Below, piece after piece: positions 60,879 through 64,000 of a DNA stretch of 64,000 nt. This DNA comes from Modestobacter roseus. GTDB lineage: Bacteria > Actinomycetota > Actinomycetes > Mycobacteriales > Geodermatophilaceae. The DNA lies in the NCBI RefSeq assembly GCF_007994135.1, contig NZ_VLKF01000001.1, positions 930,001 to 994,000 on the forward strand. The letters run 5' to 3'. Numbering within the stretch: position 1 is the stretch's first letter; every line of letters begins with the position of its first letter. A program made the translations under genes and the position numbers. The notes below the pieces were generated by a model that saw only the letters and a list, made by a program, of their open reading frames with translations, was not told where the DNA came from and did not search any database.

Positions 60879-61766
60879 CTACTGGGCCTTGGCCAGGGTG
60901 CCCAGGTAGAGCTCGATGACCTTCGGGTCGTTCATCAGGGACGTGCCGGTGTCGGTGTAGGCGTTCCGGCCCTGGTCGAGCACGTAGCCGCGGTGACAGA
61001 TCTGCAGGCAGCGGCGGGCGTTCTGCTCGACCATGATGATCGAGACCCCCGTGGCGTTGATCCGCCGGCAGCGGATGAACACCTCGTCCTGCAGCGCCGG
61101 GGACAGCCCGGCCGACGGCTCGTCGAGCAGCAGCACCGACGGGTCCATCATGAGCGCGCGGCCCATCGCCACCATCTGCCGCTCACCACCCGACAGCGCC
61201 CCGGCCTTCCCCTTGCGCCGCTCGCCGAGCAGCGGGAAGAGGTCGACGACGTAGTCGAACCGGTCCTTGAACGTCTTCGGCCGCAGGTAGACGCCCATCT
61301 GCATGTTCTCCTCGATGGTGAGCGAGGGGAACACGTTGTTGTTCTGCGGCACGTAGCCGACGCCCATCGACACCAGCCGGTGCGCCGGTGCGGAGGTGAT
61401 CTCCTCACCGCGCAGCGTCACCGAGCCGGAGCGGACCGGGATCAGGCCGAACAGCGTCTTGAGCAGCGTGGACTTGCCGGCGCCGTTGGGGCCGATGATC
61501 CCGACCAGCTCGCCGTCCTGCAGGTAGAAGTCGCACCCGTTGAGGATGTTGACCCCGGGGACGTACCCGGCGACCAGGTCGTCGGCGCGGACCAGCGCGC
61601 CCTCGGCGAGGCGCTGGTGCTCCTCCCGGGTGGCCGCCTTCTCCGCCGGGGAGAGTTCCGCCGCGGCGCCCGCGCCGGGCTCCTGGGCGACGGGTGCGTC
61701 CTGGTCGGACTCCGGCACGGTGAACCGCCGGTCGTCCGGCGGGCCGGGGAGGTCTCCGGTGCTCAT
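60879..61766 (-). CDS. livF: Branched-chain amino acid type ABC transporter ATPase LivF
   Basis: The 295-residue ATPase has an unusual Glu/Ala/Pro-rich N-terminal extension of about 60 residues. The LivF domain follows: DLVAGYVPGVNILNG, Walker A IIGPNGAGKSTLLKTLFGL, Q-loop GYVPQNNNVFPSLT, signature ALSGGERQMVAMGRALM, Walker B LLLDEPSAGLSP and IIMVEQNARRCL. It couples ATP hydrolysis to import through LivHM. The ATG overlaps the livG stop (ATGA). A longer frame upstream overlaps livG in another frame and is not real. Confidence 0.93.
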   Translation of the reverse strand: MSTGDLPGPPDDRRFTVPESDQDAPVAQEPGAGAAAELSPAEKAATREEHQRLAEGALVRADDLVAGYVPGVNILNGCDFYLQDGELVGIIGPNGAGKSTLLKTLFGLIPVRSGSVTLRGEEITSAPAHRLVSMGVGYVPQNNNVFPSLTIEENMQMGVYLRPKTFKDRFDYVVDLFPLLGERRKGKAGALSGGERQMVAMGRALMMDPSVLLLDEPSAGLSPALQDEVFIRCRRINATGVSIIMVEQNARRCLQICHRGYVLDQGRNAYTDTGTSLMNDPKVIELYLGTLAKAQ

Positions 61767-62617
61767 CGTCCTGCCCTTCTCTTGCGGCCGCGCTCGGAGT
61801 CGAGGACGTCCTCGCGCCCGGCACGGGCCTCCGCCTCGTCCTCGGCGAGGAAGCGGTCCTCCTCCTCCGGGGTCAGCGGGGCGTCGTGGTGCGCGCCGAG
61901 GTAGGCGTCGACGACGGCCTTGTTCTGGCTGATGGACTCCGGGGCGCCCTCGGCGATCACCTTGCCGGCGGCCATGACCACCACCCAGTCGCTGATGTCG
62001 CGGACGACGTCCATGTCGTGCTCGACGAAGATGACCGTCATGCCCTCCTCGCGGAGGTCCTTGACGTGCCCGAGCAGGCTCTGGGTGAGGGCGGGGTTCA
62101 CCCCGGCCATCGGCTCGTCGAGCATCACCACCTGCGGCTCGCTCATCAGGGCGCGGGCCATCTCCAGCAGTTTGCGCTGGCCGCCGGAGAGGCTGCCGGC
62201 GAAGTCGTCCTTCTTGGCGTCGAGCTTGAACCGCCGCAGCAGGTCCATCGCCCGCTCGGTGTTCGCCGTCTCCTGTGCCCGCCACGTGCCGGGGACCAGC
62301 GCGCGCAGGAAGCTCTCGCCGCGCTGGCTCTGCGCCCCGAGCAGCATGTTCTGCAGCACGGTGAGCCGGGAGAGCGCCTTGGTCAGCTGGAAGGTGCGGA
62401 CCACGCCGAGCCGGGCGACCTGGTGCGGGCTGAGCTTGCCCAGGTCGCGACCGTTGAACGACCAGGTGCCGGTGTTGGGCTGGTCGAACCCGGTGAGCAG
62501 GTTGAACAGGGTCGTCTTCCCGGCACCGTTGGGCCCGATGAGACCGGTGATGCCGCCCCGCTGGACCTCCAGGTGGTCGACCGACACCGCGGTCAGGCCA
62601 CCGAAGGTGCGGGTCAC
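61763..62617 (-). CDS. livG: Branched-chain amino acid type ABC transporter ATPase LivG, N-terminus frameshifted
   Basis: The 284-residue frame has Walker A LIGPNGAGKTTLFNLLTGF, VVRTFQLTKALSRLTV, signature SLSGGQRKLLEMARALM, Walker B VMLDEPMAGVNP, VIFVEHDMDVV and an acidic/basic C-terminal tail. Beginning at GTG 62617 (VTRTFGGLTAV) would remove the first beta strand. In the same frame just upstream the sequence reads VAKPDPAIVVDH, clearly the missing part, but without a start codon. The natural start is probably ATG 62805 in another frame, joined across a one-base deletion near 62740-62745. Confidence 0.85.
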   Translation of the reverse strand: MTRTFGGLTAVSVDHLEVQRGGITGLIGPNGAGKTTLFNLLTGFDQPNTGTWSFNGRDLGKLSPHQVARLGVVRTFQLTKALSRLTVLQNMLLGAQSQRGESFLRALVPGTWRAQETANTERAMDLLRRFKLDAKKDDFAGSLSGGQRKLLEMARALMSEPQVVMLDEPMAGVNPALTQSLLGHVKDLREEGMTVIFVEHDMDVVRDISDWVVVMAAGKVIAEGAPESISQNKAVVDAYLGAHHDAPLTPEEEDRFLAEDEAEARAGREDVLDSERGRKRRAGR

Positions 62618-62805
62618 GTGGTCGACGACGATCGCCGGGTCGGGCTTGGCGACCCCGACCTCCCACGGGACGTCGCGGAGCGCCGCCTGGGCCAGCCGCT
62701 GGGGCGCCGCCCGGTGCGCACCGCCGCCGGAGGGGGTCGCCCCCCGGGCCGGGCGGCGGAGGCGCCGTGCGGCCCGGCGCCGGTGGGCTTGTCGTCAGCG
62801 GGCAT
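62618..62805 (-). other. Out-of-frame N-terminal part of livG
   Basis: ATG 62805, preceded by gagaggtgatg, overlaps the end of livM and opens MPADDKPTGAGPHGASAARP. Downstream the coding signal switches frame (QRLAQAALRDVPWEVGVAKP). Adding one G to the six-G run (plus-strand C run 62740-62745) fuses them into a continuous N-terminus for LivG. Confidence 0.6.
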
Positions 62806-63793
62806 CGAGCATCACCTCTCGTCGGTCACCGAAGATGCCCTGGGGCCGGAACACCAGCAACAGCATGAGCCCGATCCCGACCAGGACGTAGCGCAGCTGC
62901 GCGACGTCGGTGGAGGAGAGCAGCTCCGCCGGGATCACCCCGTTGTCGATCAGTGCGCGCAGCCCGGTGTCGGCGAACTGCAGGATGAACAGCAGCAGCA
63001 TCGAGCCGATCACCGGCCCGAGGACGCGGGCGGCGCCCCCGAGGATCAGTGCCGCGTAGGCCAGGAAGGTGTTGGCGTTCTGGTACTGGTCGGGGATCGC
63101 CGAGCCGGTGCCGACGGCGTAGACCATGCCGCCGAACGCACCGAAGATCCCGCCGAGCACCAGCGCCTGCATCTTGTAGGCGTAGACGTTCTTGCCCAGC
63201 GAGCGGACGGCGTCCTCGTCCTCGCGGATGGCCTTGACCACGCGCCCCCAGGGAGCGCGCATGAGGGCCCACACCAGCAGCGAGCAGAGCGCCACCAGGA
63301 TCCACCCGACGGTGCAGACCCAGAGCTCGCCGCCGCTCCACGTGGTGCCCAGCAGGTCGTAGCGCCGGCCGGTGTCCCACGGCGCGAGGGCGATGAAGTC
63401 CCGGTTGAACGCCGACAGGCCACGGGTGCCGCCGGTGACCGGGGTGGCCGACACCGACCGGAAGACCAGCCGCAGCCCCTCCGCCGTGGCGATCGTGACG
63501 ATCGCGAGGTAGTCGGCCCGCAGGCGCAGGGTCGGCAGCCCGAGCAGCAGCGCGAGGGCCACCGCGGCGAGCACCCCGACCAGGACACCGACCCAGAAGG
63601 GCAGCCCCCACTGGCTCACCGAGATCGCGATGCCGAACCCGCCGAGCATGGCGAAGGCGATCTGCCCGAAGTTCAGCAGCCCGGTGTACCCGAAGTGCAC
63701 GTTGATGCCGATGGCCAGCAGGGCGAAGAAGATCGCCTGGAAGCCGAAGAACGCCTTGCCCGCGATGGCGAACGCGTTGAGGAGGTCGGCCAT
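62795..63793 (-). CDS. livM: Branched-chain amino acid type ABC transporter permease LivM
   Basis: The 332-residue permease has about nine membrane helices, the BPD_transp_2 features HFGYTGLLNFGQIAFAMLGG and GLPTLRLRADYLAIVTIA, the EAA-like loop GRVVKAIREDEDAVRSLGKN and YKMQALVLGGIFGAFGG. The end LLLVFRPQGIFGDRREV is typical. ATG start three bases after the livH stop; its end overlaps the likely livG start. Confidence 0.93.
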   Translation of the reverse strand: MADLLNAFAIAGKAFFGFQAIFFALLAIGINVHFGYTGLLNFGQIAFAMLGGFGIAISVSQWGLPFWVGVLVGVLAAVALALLLGLPTLRLRADYLAIVTIATAEGLRLVFRSVSATPVTGGTRGLSAFNRDFIALAPWDTGRRYDLLGTTWSGGELWVCTVGWILVALCSLLVWALMRAPWGRVVKAIREDEDAVRSLGKNVYAYKMQALVLGGIFGAFGGMVYAVGTGSAIPDQYQNANTFLAYAALILGGAARVLGPVIGSMLLLFILQFADTGLRALIDNGVIPAELLSSTDVAQLRYVLVGIGLMLLLVFRPQGIFGDRREVMLDAR

Positions 63794-63796
63794 CGG

Positions 63797-64000
63797 TCAG
63801 CCGATCCTGGCGCGACTGCCCAGGATGCCCTGGGGACGGACGACGAGGATGACGATCAAGAGGAGCAGCCCTCCGACGTACTTCATGTCATTCGGGATGA
63901 CGAGGGTGGACATCTGCACGAAGACGCCGACGATCAGGCTGCCGAGCAGGGCGCCGTAGGCGGTGCCCAGCCCGCCGAGGGTGACCCCGGCGAACATCAG
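63797..64000 (-). CDS. livH: Branched-chain amino acid type ABC transporter permease LivH, C-terminal part
   Basis: Only the last 67 or so residues are inside the window; the 5' part lies beyond 64000. They include FAGVTLGGLGTAYGALLG and LLLLIVILVVRPQGILGSR, the usual LivH ending. It is the upstream neighbour of livM on the minus strand, giving the order livH-M-G-F. Confidence 0.85.
   Translation of the reverse strand: MMFAGVTLGGLGTAYGALLGSLIVGVFVQMSTLVIPNDMKYVGGLLLLIVILVVRPQGILGSRARIG

Noticed and set aside
60879-62666. A single fused double-ATPase from the long frame across livF and livG
   Set aside because: The upstream part is an Arg/Gly-rich out-of-frame shadow of livG; the livF ATG at 61766 overlaps the livG stop in the normal way.

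Overview
The window is 64 kb of very GC-rich, gene-dense actinobacterial chromosome. Codons are strongly G/C-ending, GTG starts are common, and neighbouring genes often overlap as GTGA or ATGA. Gene content and order (sepF-yggT-divIVA, ileS, lspA-rluD, dnaE, hisDCB-H, hisA-x-hisF, hisI-trpE, trpCBA-lgt, gltBD, pyk-tesB, tRNA-Leu, an ANTAR regulator) follow the Mycobacterium-type arrangement. The SOS-boxed 13E12/DUF222-HNH gene and the shape of the intergenic regions suggest Geodermatophilaceae (Blastococcus, Geodermatophilus or Modestobacter). The family placement is inference.

Layout. 1-2.9 kb: end of the cell-division cluster (pgeF end, yggS, sepF, yggT, divIVA) closed by a strong terminator. 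3-13.5 kb: a zinc-ligand-like membrane protein, ileS (-), a K+/H+ antiporter, mqo (-, TTG start), lspA, rluD, a CPBP protease and a GNAT. 13.6-19 kb: dnaE, a DUF2567-like protein and a stand-alone Lon N-domain protein (-). 19-28.8 kb: histidine genes in two blocks, hisD-C-B-small membrane protein-hisH and hisA-ridA-hisF, separated by an M28 peptidase and a nitroreductase/SDR pair. 28.8-32.6 kb: accessory patch with tandem repeats, a LexA-boxed 13E12 HNH gene containing a coding minisatellite, two degenerate GNAT genes and a TIGR03085-like protein. 32.7-39.8 kb: a heterodimeric ABC exporter, three small membrane proteins and a KsdD-like flavoprotein. 39.8-46.6 kb: hisI-trpE-membrane protein, a Trp-codon-rich leader, trpC, trpB-trpA-lgt. 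47-55.6 kb: gltBD, pyk, tesB. 55.6-64 kb: a group II decarboxylase (-), a tRNA with anticodon CAA (-), a PdtaR-like ANTAR regulator, a branched-chain amino acid type substrate-binding lipoprotein, and livF-G-M-H (-, cut by the window edge).

The genes mostly work as amino-acid biosynthesis blocks. Histidine and tryptophan meet at hisA, which probably acts as PriA because no trpF is present here. Glutamate synthase supplies the nitrogen donor. Many transcription units show a TANNNT -10 element with its last T only 6 or 7 nt before the start codon, so leaderless mRNAs appear widespread.

The most unusual observations are these: (1) the Liv-type substrate-binding protein at 58769-60100 looks circularly permuted, with the C-terminal part of the fold placed directly after the lipobox linker and the N-terminal part last; (2) a 16-bp consensus SOS box is centred on the start codon of the 13E12 gene; (3) a Trp-codon cluster within a hairpin lies ahead of trpC but has no standard start codon; (4) there are apparent one-base G-run frameshifts in livG and in a GNAT gene; (5) a CAA-anticodon tRNA has a class-I variable loop; (6) 16-bp tandem duplications carry the hisF stop codon.
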